A DNA stretch of 64,000 nucleotides from Ophiobolus disseminans (Eukaryota; Ascomycota; Dothideomycetes; Pleosporales; Phaeosphaeriaceae): positions 213,321 through 277,320 of the forward strand of contig MU006228.1 of the NCBI GenBank assembly GCA_010093685.1. Reading direction: 5' to 3'. Positions within the stretch are counted from its first letter, which is position 1. The number at the start of each line of letters is the position of its first letter. The notes under the pieces are model-generated. The model was not told where the DNA came from. It worked only from the letters and a program-made list of their open reading frames with translations, and did no database searches. The position numbers and the translations under genes were made by a program. Positions 42,003 through 51,213 of this stretch are shown piece after piece.

Positions 42003-42570
42003 CTTTTATGTCGCGAGGAGTGTTTGGAGGCCTCAAGTGTATCACGCACCTTCTAGGTGGCTGGTTGTATCGTTCGCTGCGGGAGAGTATACCCCGCATC
42101 TGCACATCACTACCTGCACGAGCGTTCGCCCTTGCCATATTGAGACTTTGGCAAGCTTCGAGGTTACATTGATGACAAAGTTCACTGAGCTTCGGCTGTG
42201 GCGGTTGGCGGTGACGTAGCGCCCGCCTAGTCCCTCCTTCTCCATTGAGGTACCTGCAGCTCGCTAAGCAAGGTAAGCGCCTGGACAAGCATCACCCGAA
42301 TTGATATTGTGTTCACGCGAGCTCGATCAACAAACTTTTCTCTGAAGCCTATCTCGCCCTTTCTGTTGCATCACGAGTACCCCACCATCTCCGTCCCCAA
42401 AGTCTTGTATCCACCCGTCATCGTCACCGCTACAAACGGACATCCCCTCAACCAAACCTTTCAATGGCTCTCGAAAGCTTGCAACATCTACCGGAGTCCC
42501 GTGCTTTATGCTAAATTGCGCACTACCTGCCGAGCGCTCTTTCGTACGAGGGTCAACATCGTGCGAATGG
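42003..42570. other. Intergenic: GH92 promoter
   Basis: 568 bp upstream of the mannosidase. A frame opening with GTG at 42309 runs rightward into the relic below; it has no ATG before 42571. Confidence 0.55.
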
Positions 42571-42913
42571 GAGTAGAGACGCGTGTTGCAGAAGCTACCA
42601 GACAAAGTGTCGCATACTTCGATGTTCATTCATCGCTTGAGGATGAGCAAATTCAAGAGATATTTGCGCTACCGATATCTAAGAGCGATGGTGAGCAAGG
42701 GCGTTTGATTGGTCTCATGCTTCAATGCGCAAGCAAGAGAGTGGTGTCTATCGAAGGTTCGGCTACTTCAATGTACCCGTCCAAATTGATGGGATGATGC
42801 CATTCGCGGGTAAATCGAACAAGGAGAACGCGTATGATCTTGATGACGGTTTCTGTATTGAGGTTCGATTGGATAATTCGGGGAAACCATGCTACGTTAT
42901 CGACCTAATCTAG
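42571..42913 (+). pseudogene. Short relic resembling the C-terminal end of a HET-type protein
   Basis: One frame has RQSVAYFDVHSSLEDEQIQE and GEQGRLIGLMLQCASK; a second frame continues ESGVYRRFGYFNVPVQIDG and DDGFCIEVRLDNSGKPCYVI to a stop. The pieces join naturally at about 42735 with one frame change. The order GLML...YRRFGYF is reminiscent of the tail of long HET proteins, but no HET domain is nearby on this strand. Weak assignment; it may be an orphan. Confidence 0.35.
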
Positions 42914-43029
42914 TTCTTTTATATACCCCAGGTGATCTTTCGGCAAGGGTCCATGCTGGGATCCAGGAGTTGTAACAGTGACATTCAATATCTATATTAT
43001 CATTAAATCTGATCCCCTTTTTTCAACCT

Positions 43030-43638
43030 CTAAGCCAACTGTCCGCGCACCGCACCCGCCAACGCCAAACTCGAATGAGTGTCCGCCATGAAAGCCGCCG
43101 GGTTCGCCTCGATTTGGCTGACATGGAAGCCTTCGCCCGAGTCTTTGCCTTCGACCATGACACCAGTCTTGAAAGGCCCCTTGATACATCCAGCGCTGTT
43201 GCGTACCACTCCATCCGCACCAACCGGCTCGGGGTTAGGGAACGCTATCCTTGGTGGACCGGATGCGCCGAGCGCAGCTTCGTGAATATGTGTCGCAGTG
43301 ACAGCTGGAGAGGAGAAGTCGCCCTGGAAGTTGTGTAGCGTGATGTTGTAACAGATCATGTTCATCGCTGAGTTGATACCGAAGTTGAAGTTGCCAGACG
43401 CGCCTGCGATGCCACCGGTGGGTTCGGTGCCGTTGACGACTTGTTCGGGTACGGCCTGGACGAATTGCATCGTGCTGAAGGCGAAGAGCTGATTCACGTC
43501 GAAAGCATTCGCGATACCAGCTTGGCCGAGGTCGAGGTTGAGTTGGACGGTGATGCGGCCGTTGCTGCCGACATCAATTGGTGCGGCCGTTACGCTAAGC
43601 ACTAGGCCCGCGAAGTATGAAAGTGTAGAGGTCTTCAT
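43030..43638 (-). CDS. Secreted CHRD-domain protein
   Basis: Intronless, 202 residues. MKTSTLSYFAGLVLSVTAAP is a signal peptide. The rest is one CHRD-type domain: ITVQLNLDLGQ, MICYNITLHNFQGDFSSPAV, THIHEAALGASGPPRIAFPN, SAGCIKGPFKTGVMVEGKDS, QIEANPAAFMADTHSSLALA and the closing GAVRGQLA. The pattern of THIHxG-like loop and final GxVRGQL is typical. In animals the domain occurs in chordin; fungal stand-alone versions are secreted and of unknown role. Two cysteines and several sequons are visible. The protein is complete. Confidence 0.88.
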   Translation of the reverse strand: MKTSTLSYFAGLVLSVTAAPIDVGSNGRITVQLNLDLGQAGIANAFDVNQLFAFSTMQFVQAVPEQVVNGTEPTGGIAGASGNFNFGINSAMNMICYNITLHNFQGDFSSPAVTATHIHEAALGASGPPRIAFPNPEPVGADGVVRNSAGCIKGPFKTGVMVEGKDSGEGFHVSQIEANPAAFMADTHSSLALAGAVRGQLA

Positions 43639-44733
43639 TATGGGTATCTTGGAAAGTGAAGTGAATGAAAGTGATGGAATGCAAGATTATATGCGAAATG
43701 AATGAATGCGAAGAGAGACTGTTCAACAGCGTGGGACTCCTGGGTTGTAAGTAACGGTACGTAGCAACATTATATACTTTCACCAAGTATGTCCGTACTG
43801 CATGGCGGACACCTCAATACCAAGGCTTGGTATGCGGTGGAAAGTTGGCTCCCGATGTTTGAGGCACCACTGTAACGTGTGCCTGGTTTCGCAGATCTTG
43901 GCTGTAGATGTCCCGGGGGCAGCGTGCTCGCTTAACCCCTGGTGTGCACCCCACGGAACACCCCAAAATTTGAGGTTGGCGGCAACGGTGTCTGTCAAAC
44001 GTCAAGCTGTTTCAGGTTCCTATCTCTCATTGGCGCTTTTCGGCTAAATGGTGGGATGAAACGACAATACACGGGAAGGCGCAAAGATTGAGAACCGGGA
44101 TACAGCCACGAACACCAAAAAAACACTCGATGTCGGTACTGTCGCAAAGCATGAGAAACATCTGGGCATAATCCTCGATCCTATCCCTAGTGCAGTCGAG
44201 GAACAAAAATCAGACCATATCAGCGCTTGGCATCTCACTCCGTACGCGCACGTCCAAGGGAAGGTGCCGGCGTCAATTGTCCCATCCCATCTTCATTCGA
44301 GCTATGACCTTACCCTTCAAGGGTTTTACTTCGTCGCCCATATCCCCAGCTAACGTCCAAAGTATTGCTCATCTACGACAACAATCTCTACCTGAATACC
44401 AGGTCGTCCAATGTCGCACTCTCCAGATCGATTTCATCGTAAGTTGTTCCAAGGTGCAGCTGAGGATCAAATCGTGTGTTTTCAACACTCGTTGGCCGGG
44501 ACGTGATCCCATTGAGGGCCGAAGCTAGCATCAGTAACGCTTCGTTGATGAGCTCGCATGTTTTAGCACAGAGCGTAGATTGAGTAACCATGACCCGATG
44601 CTGTCGGATGATGGGGGAGTGTGGATTGCGATAGACTCGATCATGGTTTGCCCACGGGATTGTTCGTCGAGTACAACTAGTCCCCGAAGAATGTCAGAAG
44701 CTACCTGCTTTAATGAATCTATTGCTGGGTATT
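43639..44733. other. 1.1 kb without a supported gene
   Basis: Holds the CHRD promoter on its left. On the minus strand, 44388-44591 and 44531-44737 encode short helical-looking peptides (for example LINEALLMLASALNGI) in different frames; they may be a relic or chance. BUD22 3' flank at the right end. Confidence 0.45.
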
Positions 44734-46098
44734 TCAATCAAACATGATCTTCTTGCCTGCACCCTGAGGCGCCTTGATATCGATTTTGATCTGCTTCTTC
44801 TCCTTGGCCATCTTCGCAGCCTGCCAACTAGGATGCAGCTCGCCCCTGTCGTCTCTCTTCTTCTCCTCGCCCTTCTTCTTGCCCAATGGGATTGCATTTT
44901 GGCCGCTCTGCTGCGGACCGAAACCGGTATTCGTGCCGCGTCTGCTCCTGTTGTCGCCGACAGCACCTCGCTTTGGATCCCAGCCCTGGTTACGCTCTTC
45001 CTTCTCCAGATGCTTCGCTTTGGCGCCGAATTTGGCTTCTGCGATCTTTTGGCGAGCACGTTGGCCGCGGCGGTTCTTGCGCGGTGCGAATTCGGCGTCG
45101 AGGTCTGAGGCTTCCGACTCTGAGCCGGCTATGTACGCCGCTTGGCTTAGAGTGGGAATGAAAGCGGATGAGCTGAAAACTGGCGCCTTCAATTTAGCTA
45201 TCTTTGCGTGTACTGAGGCTTCGTCCGAGTCTGATGCGTCCGAGTCCGAATCTGACACGTCGGACGGCGGTGCTATGCGGCGATTGATGGTAACGTCATC
45301 ATCGCTGCTATCTTTTTCGTCGTCTTCGCCAGAGCCTTCGAACGCAACGTCGTCTGCGCTCTCGCTCTCGGCTGCCAAGTCGTCTTCCGGGTCGTGTTCG
45401 CTTTCGCTATCTCCGACACTTGATGGCCTCTCATCGTCCGATATCGAACCTTCGCTATCGTCGTCGCCAGAAGATGGTGCCGCTATGCGTACGTCGAATG
45501 CCGCAAACGCGTCATCGTCATCGTCGCCCATGCTCAGCAGTTCTGTATCTTCAATTCCTGACCTCTTCTGTTTACTGAGCTCTTCCTTCTCTCCATTCTT
45601 CGTCTGTGCAACATCTTCCGTGCCGCATATGCCTTTCAACTCTTCTATCGCGTCATCAACAACCTTCTTCACCGCCGCAACCTTGTACAGCCGCGCCAAC
45701 ACGTTGAGCGTCGCTGCGTCCGTGCTGCCCTTCTGAATGCCCGCAACGCACTCCTTCAGCGCATGCTGGTCCTTCAAGCTCTTGATCTTCCCAACGGTCT
45801 TGCTCAGATGCTGATCTGCAACCTTCTCCAGTTCAAGACCCTTGAGCACCACATATTCCGCTTCTAGCCGCTCCAGCGCCGTATTGTCTTTTTTGGCTTG
45901 CGCCGTCTTTTTCCTCCTGCTATGCTTTTGGCGCTCGAAGCCGGCGCCGAGGCGCAACGCGGTGGTCAGATTCTTCTTTGTGGATGTGAGGCAGCGGGTG
46001 CACAAGCGCTTCTGGTTCTTATATGTAGCATCGGTGGGCTCTGTGGCAGTGTCCGAGTTAGGCAAGGGGGAAGCCGAGGCGCGCTTTCGTTTGACCAT
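44734..46098 (-). CDS. BUD22: Bud22-type ribosome biogenesis protein (SRFB1 family)
   Basis: Intronless, 454 residues from the ATG at MVKRKRASAS; the frame extends upstream but only with a GTG. An N-terminal helical region (about 30-190) with RRKKTAQAKKDNTALERLEA and KIKSLKDQHALKECVAGIQK is followed by a long acidic Asp/Glu/Ser stretch (SGDDDSEGSISDDE, DEKDSSDDD). The C-terminal block is the family signature: AFIPTLSQAAYIAGSESE, APRKNRRGQRARQKIAEAKF, NQGWDPKRGAV, ELHPSWQAAKMAKEKK and the final GKKIMFD. Yeast Bud22 is a nucleolar protein needed for early 18S rRNA processing in the small-subunit processome. The strand-opposite frame is open for 320 codons only because of Ser/Asp codon bias. Confidence 0.93.
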   Translation of the reverse strand: MVKRKRASASPLPNSDTATEPTDATYKNQKRLCTRCLTSTKKNLTTALRLGAGFERQKHSRRKKTAQAKKDNTALERLEAEYVVLKGLELEKVADQHLSKTVGKIKSLKDQHALKECVAGIQKGSTDAATLNVLARLYKVAAVKKVVDDAIEELKGICGTEDVAQTKNGEKEELSKQKRSGIEDTELLSMGDDDDDAFAAFDVRIAAPSSGDDDSEGSISDDERPSSVGDSESEHDPEDDLAAESESADDVAFEGSGEDDEKDSSDDDVTINRRIAPPSDVSDSDSDASDSDEASVHAKIAKLKAPVFSSSAFIPTLSQAAYIAGSESEASDLDAEFAPRKNRRGQRARQKIAEAKFGAKAKHLEKEERNQGWDPKRGAVGDNRSRRGTNTGFGPQQSGQNAIPLGKKKGEEKKRDDRGELHPSWQAAKMAKEKKQIKIDIKAPQGAGKKIMFD

Positions 46099-46158
46099 TG
46101 CGCGGGTTGGAGCTGAGGTGTGACGGTTGCTTGTGGAAATTTTGGGAATGAGCACTTC

Positions 46159-46200
46159 TTATCGATAAGCATTTGCGTACCGGTACCGGTATACCGGTAC
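46159..46200. promoter_or_regulatory. Palindrome cluster upstream of BUD22
   Basis: TTATCGATAA (46159-46168) is a perfect 10-bp palindrome. Nine bases on lie three ACCGGT copies in 22 bp; two of them make the perfect 16-bp palindrome TACCGGTATACCGGTA (46184-46199). The cluster lies about 60-100 bp before the BUD22 ATG, where factor sites are expected. Binding protein unknown. Confidence 0.4.
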
Positions 46201-46281
46201 TTGCCGAGGTTGAAATTGCTCTAGCATTTTGACAGGTCACCATTGATTACCACGACTACATAATTCCATTAACCAGACGCC

Positions 46282-46739
46282 CTAGTTTTGTCTCGTTCTC
46301 TGCGCCTCATACACCTTTGTTTCAGGGCTCCAAGGATGCCCGTAACTTGGCTGACCACCAGCACCGATATCGCTGCCTCTCGTTCCCGTTATGGATGCGT
46401 CACCATGGTCGTCAAATTCACTTGGTGGCGCGCTTCTTGGTCTCTCGCCAGCCTCAGTTTGCCCACCAGGCGCCAAGTGATCCCACATCTCATCTGGGCG
46501 TAAGTTTCTACCATGCGAGGGTAGCGGTCCCTGCGAAGAGAAGCCTGGCACTGTGTCAGCCGTGTGTTCAGTTGTACTCCACAAGAAAAGTACTATATAC
46601 GTTGCTCGTCTTGGCCTGGAAAATGCTGCTGGCTGTGATCTGGGAACATATCGCTCAACGGGGCCTCTGCTCTTCTCGATCTGCTCTCACGCTCCTTCTC
46701 CTTCTCGTGGTCTTTCTTTTTGTTCTTACCGAACATCAT
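46282..46739 (-). CDS. Small hypothetical protein, basic N-terminus, disordered
   Basis: Two exons (46739-46601 and 46550-46282) around a 50-nt intron with GTATAT donor, GGCTGAC branch region and CACAG acceptor give 135 residues. The N-terminus MMFGKNKKKDHEKEKERESR is strongly basic and may be a nuclear or membrane-associating signal. The rest is polar and disordered: HGRNLRPDEMWDHLAPGGQT, RPRSAPPSEFDDHGD and GGQPSYGHPWSPETKVYEA. No domain recognised. A start three codons later is equally possible. The tidy splice and family-like flow of both exons argue it is real. It sits tail-to-head upstream of BUD22 on the same strand. Confidence 0.6.
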
Positions 46740-47962
46740 GGACCAGTATGAGGGCTCGTGCTTGCGCACCCAGGCTTTCCGTGAATGATCTTTTGAGAGC
46801 ATGCTAATACTGGAGTATTGGTGTGGATAATGTGGAGAAAGGTAAGCACGAAAGGCCCAATCCGATTTTATGGAGTCTCGTGGTGAATTCCCGAGAAACC
46901 TTTCAAGGTAGGTATTGTGATGTGTATACTCGTGAAGAGAGGAGTGTAGTGTTGAAGAACTGGCAGTCTTGAATGCTCCTCATTGAAGCCTCTACTGCTA
47001 CTTACGTTGCTGTAGCTGCGTAAACATACACAACACCAAACAGATGTCATCGTTAGCATTGACTCCTAATTCCTCACTCTTCGACACATCCAAATCAAGC
47101 TTGTTGTCGGAGTAAGAATTAGGCTTTTTGTTTGAAGCTCGTATCTTCAAATTATCTCAAAGTCGGATCGCTATGTGAAGTCTCTGACAGCGCACTGGCT
47201 GACGCACACGGCTTTGACAACCTGGGAAGTATAAATTGCAGCTGTACTACCGGATGTAAGGCGGGTGGGTTTTTAGACATTGTTTCCCTGAGTGCGGGCC
47301 CAGAGGGCAACTCGTTTGAGGTCATGCTGCAAGACTCTCCTGTCGTAATGGATTTAAATGAAGCGACAAGCCGGTTAGTAGGCTCGGGGACAAAAGGGAA
47401 GCAATGTTCTGATGTGTACCCCATGTAAATATATCCTCCACGAAGCTCCTTTGCGAAGACAGTAAACATTGCCTACAGTCATGCCTATCCAAGTACCTAG
47501 GTTCCCGACTCACTCATGCGTATCACCTGATGGATATCGTCCTCAGTGAGCGGCTTACTTGGACGCGTAACGCTTACAAAGAAGGTGCTACAAGTTGGGA
47601 TATATAACCTCTGCAATCGTGGGAACGATGGCCAAGGTTGCCCTGCTCTGGTGAGGAGGCTGGTAAGAGTCTAGCGGCCTGAAGTAGTAGCATGGCGGCT
47701 TGAAGGTTCGTTGCGTGTAAAGGAGAGCTGGATTGGATGGCTGGAGGCGGTGTTGATCAACATCACGGATCCCCACAATATGAGCCAATGGCGTGCTGAG
47801 TCCAAATAGCGGCAGGGCCTAGCCCCGCAGCTGCCGCCCGCAACGACCATCGCCACCAAAACAGTAGGATGCACTTCATAAGCTTGTAACCCCCGAGCGT
47901 CTCTACCTCCTCACACTGCTTTTTTTACTGCTGTTGTACACCCCGAAGTTTTGCCAGTAGGT
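46740..47962. other. 1.2 kb without a supported gene
   Basis: A frame from 47132 to 47428 is open for 98 codons but begins with TTG, and its antisense (47152-47469) is open too; neither looks like a family. Left part is the promoter of the small protein. Confidence 0.5.
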
Positions 47963-48289
47963 ATGCCTCGCTTCCTCAGCCGCATCTTTTCCGACAATCC
48001 GTTCCGACGAGAGCAAACCCCTCCAGATGAACTCCATCGGACACGACGCGTACTGGTTCGAACTTCAACAAACCCGCTCGCAGGTTCCTCGCATGGCTTG
48101 TCATTCTTTGAAACAGCGCTGCAAACAACAGCGAACGCAAGGTTGCGTGACGGGGCAAGTGTAGCCGGTAGCAACACGGAGCGCCCTATTCTTGCCCCGA
48201 GTTTAGTAGATCATGAAGCATCCGAACCAGTGCCAAGGGTCACTCGCACTCGCCGTAGGCTGAGCAAACGGCATCGTAAATCTGCTTGA
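47963..48289 (+). CDS. Possible small basic protein
   Basis: 108 codons from ATG: MPRFLSRIFSDNPFRREQTP, then RRVLVRTSTNPLAGSS and a very basic end RTRRRLSKRHRKSA. No signal peptide, domain or cysteine. The preceding stretch is T-rich and could be a promoter. Kept because it has its own ATG, a plausible composition and lies in a gap between genes; it could equally be a chance frame. Confidence 0.3.
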   Translation: MPRFLSRIFSDNPFRREQTPPDELHRTRRVLVRTSTNPLAGSSHGLSFFETALQTTANARLRDGASVAGSNTERPILAPSLVDHEASEPVPRVTRTRRRLSKRHRKSA

Positions 48290-48991
48290 AAACATCCGGT
48301 TGTGGGTATGAGCGTGACCCGACCTCTTACAACCGACATGCTGACCACATGCCAGTTCAAAGCTCCACAATCATTACTCTTTAACTTGGGTTCCAATCAA
48401 AGAACCAACCTGATACACACGCTTGACGGGCTTCACATGAAGCAGAAAGGCCTTCTATGCCGAGATGCTGCCAGTGAACCATGGATGGCGGGAGTGGACG
48501 GTTTGCTGACGAGGTCTGTTTCGGATAAGGCGGAAGAACTGAAGTGAGCTCGGCTCAGTAGGATTTATTTTGGCGATCCTCGCGATCATAAGACCGTCGG
48601 GATCTGGTGCTTTGTTGAGCGGATCATCCAGGACCATACTTACTCTACTGTATCAGCAAACAACATGATTGGGGTTCCATGGACAACCTTACAGTATGCC
48701 TCGCAGGATGTCTCTTCAAAATCTGCTTTACATTATAATGCATACAACCGTTGATAGGCTGCCTTCTCATTGCTCGTTCTTAGCTCGCTTATCACACCGC
48801 CCAGGATACGATTGGTCGCCATGCGGGGCTGTTGCCTGCGTCTGGAGATTTCTGGCCCACTCTCATTCAAACCCGAATAAATCTTTGAGCGTGGCGCAGC
48901 AACTGCAGTGCACATATGTGGTCGAGAAAATACGACACAACCACCCAGCTCCTTTTCTTCCTCCACCATCTCAGGTATTCTTGACAACGCA
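48290..48991. other. Intergenic: promoter of the FAD oxidase
   Basis: 702 bp upstream of the BBE-like oxidase. Short frames on both strands; nothing supported. Confidence 0.6.
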
Positions 48992-50994
48992 ATGAGACGC
49001 GTTTCTGCACTGGCATCGACCTTGTATCTAGCGCTATCTCTAGTATCTGCAGAACGCGGTTCATGCAAATGCGTATGATCACCCCATCGAGAAACATACA
49101 CGGCGCTGACACTTCTCAGACTCCTGAAAGCAGCTGTTGGCCATCCGATACAGAATGGTCGGCTTTTAACCAAACACTCAGTAGCTCCCTTATTCGTGGC
49201 GTACCTCCAGGGTCTGTATGCTATCCGAACCAACCCAACTACAATCCGGAAGCTTGTGAATTTGTACGTTCGCAATGGTTCAACTCGTCCTGGCACGCGG
49301 AAGATCCTGTTAGTATCGACTATCCCATCTGGACAAACAACTCGTGCAATCCAGTCTGGCCGAATGGCACGAGCATAACAGGTGATTCCAATGCTGGTGC
49401 CAAAGGTTGCTCGATCGGTGCTTATCCCGCGTACGTGGTTAATGCATCGACGCCTGAGCAAATTGGTGAAGCTTTTACATGGGCCAGGGAGAGGAATATT
49501 CGGATCATCGTCAAGAACACGGGCCACTCGTATCCAGGTCGCAGTGTTGGTTATGGCAGCCTGAGTATTTGGACCCATCACTTACATGTCATTGAGTACA
49601 TCGAGGACTTTCGCCCTACTGCGTGTGAAATGAAAAGCTCCACGAGCGCTGCACGCCTTGCAGCAGGGTCTACCGGCGGTGAAGTTCTAGCCAGGCTTGC
49701 CAAATATAAAGCGGTTGCTGTTACTGGCGCAAATCCGGACGTTGGGGTGGTCGGGTGGCTCACTGGTGGTGGCCACGGTCCTCTTTCGCAAACGTACGGC
49801 ATGGGCGCGGACAATCTCCTTGAAGCCACAATCGTCACACCGGACGGAAAAGTACTCATTACAAACCCGTGTCAAAGCTCTGACATATTCTTTGCTATTC
49901 GGGGTGGCGGTGGCGGCACATATGGCGTCGTGACTGAAGTCGTCGTCAAAACATTTCCAACCCCCAAAACGACATCACATGTCTTCAAGATGATGTCGCT
50001 CAACTCGAACAGCTCGTCTGATTTCTATGACTTCCTTGGCTTCCTGCATTCCGAGATGCAACGGCTGAAAGAGGGTGGGATGCAGGGATACTACTTCATC
50101 GTCGGTCCGCCTTACACTCCACAGCTTTCGCTCGCCTGGACCTTTACACTTTTCAACAAGCCTAATGGAACTGTCGAGGCGTTGTTGGAACCTATAGAGA
50201 CTTATTTGAAGGAACGAGCGCAATCTTTTGCCTACATGCAGAACATCACGCATGCCGATACATACTTCGATATCAGCGGAAGCGCTACCAACGAAGCAGT
50301 CGCGAGTGGAGGCTCAGCATATACCTCGCGGCTTCTGAGTCCACAGAGCTTGTCGGATGGTAACGCGACCTCAAAAGTGTTTGCAGAAATTGGTCCGAGG
50401 AGTAGTGCAGCAGAGTCGCCGATGGTACGTTATTACATCAGGTCCAAGCAAGCGAGTACAAAACCCTAACATTCACAGGCCCCACTTCCCAATCCCATCA
50501 TAATCGGCCACATGATAGCCTCCCCCGATACCCCTGCGTACTACCCAGACGTCATCTCCATGAATCCAGCATGGCGCAACACGCTCGTTCACCTCATCGT
50601 AGTTCAAACCTGGCCCGATGGCCTCCACCCCGAGCTCATCGACTCGATCTATAAGCACCTGACGTACGCAACGAACGAGGCGCTGCGCAATTTGTCACCC
50701 AACACCGGCGCATACTTCAATGAAGCAGACTCGTATGAGCCGGACTGGCAAACGTCTTTCTTTGGTAGCAACTACGAGAGGCTGAAAAGTGTCAAGGAGA
50801 AGTACGACCCGGATAATGTGCTATGGTGCCGCAGGTGCGTTGGTAGTGAGGCTTTGGTGGAGCAACCTGACGGAAGACTGTGTCTGAAGGCCCCTGGGTG
50901 GACGGCTTACGAGGGACGTGGGTATGAGGGCGTGGGAAGTATACCGCGTAGACCAGGCTGGGATGGCTATGGGACCGGTCATACGGAATTGTGA
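48992..50994 (+). CDS. Secreted FAD-linked oxidase (BBE-like, VAO/PCMH family)
   Basis: Three exons (48992-49072, 49120-50424, 50479-50994) give 633 residues. The short first exon encodes the signal peptide MRRVSALASTLYLALSLVSA; splicing joins GSCKC to SCWPSDTEWSAFN. The FAD_binding_4 domain has YPAYVVNASTPEQIGEAFTW, RNIRIIVKNTGHSYPGRSVG with the predicted flavin-linking His163, GSLSIWTHHL, VTGANPDVGVVGWLTGGGHG and GADNLLEATIVTPDGK. The second flavin-linking Cys of bicovalent BBEs is absent (DVGVVG). The last exon has the BBE end VKEKYDPDNVLWCRRCVGSE. Such enzymes oxidise sugars, alcohols or alkaloid-like substrates with hydrogen peroxide release. No metabolite cluster surrounds it, so a role in oligosaccharide oxidation is as likely as any. 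Confidence 0.92.
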
Positions 50995-51213
50995 AAACAT
51001 GTCAGAAAGTACTTCACGTCGAACGATGGGCTTGGATTCTCAAAAGACTTTGTGGTATTCTTGCGAGTGCGTCATCGGAGAAGAAGAAATCTAGCTGGAA
51101 TTTGGAATTATGCGTGGTGTGATGCGATCACCACAATCGACTTTCTTCACACAATATGCATGTCCTTTGAACTCCCGCTGGATCGTGCCTCGCCGGTTTC
51201 CGAACCGCGCGAT

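Noticed and set aside
44774..45736. 320-codon plus-strand frame rich in serine
   Set aside because: Mirror of the acidic Ser/Asp tract of BUD22; low complexity and no start context.
47132..47428. 98-codon plus-strand frame with several cysteines
   Set aside because: Starts with TTG, has no signal peptide or splice support, and the opposite strand is equally open.
48733..49581. 282-codon minus-strand frame
   Set aside because: Covers the promoter and first two exons of the FAD oxidase in antisense; no recognisable domain.
48992..50994. FAD oxidase as part of a secondary-metabolite cluster
   Set aside because: BBE-like oxidases often occur in such clusters, but no synthase, terpene cyclase, P450 or pathway regulator lies nearby.
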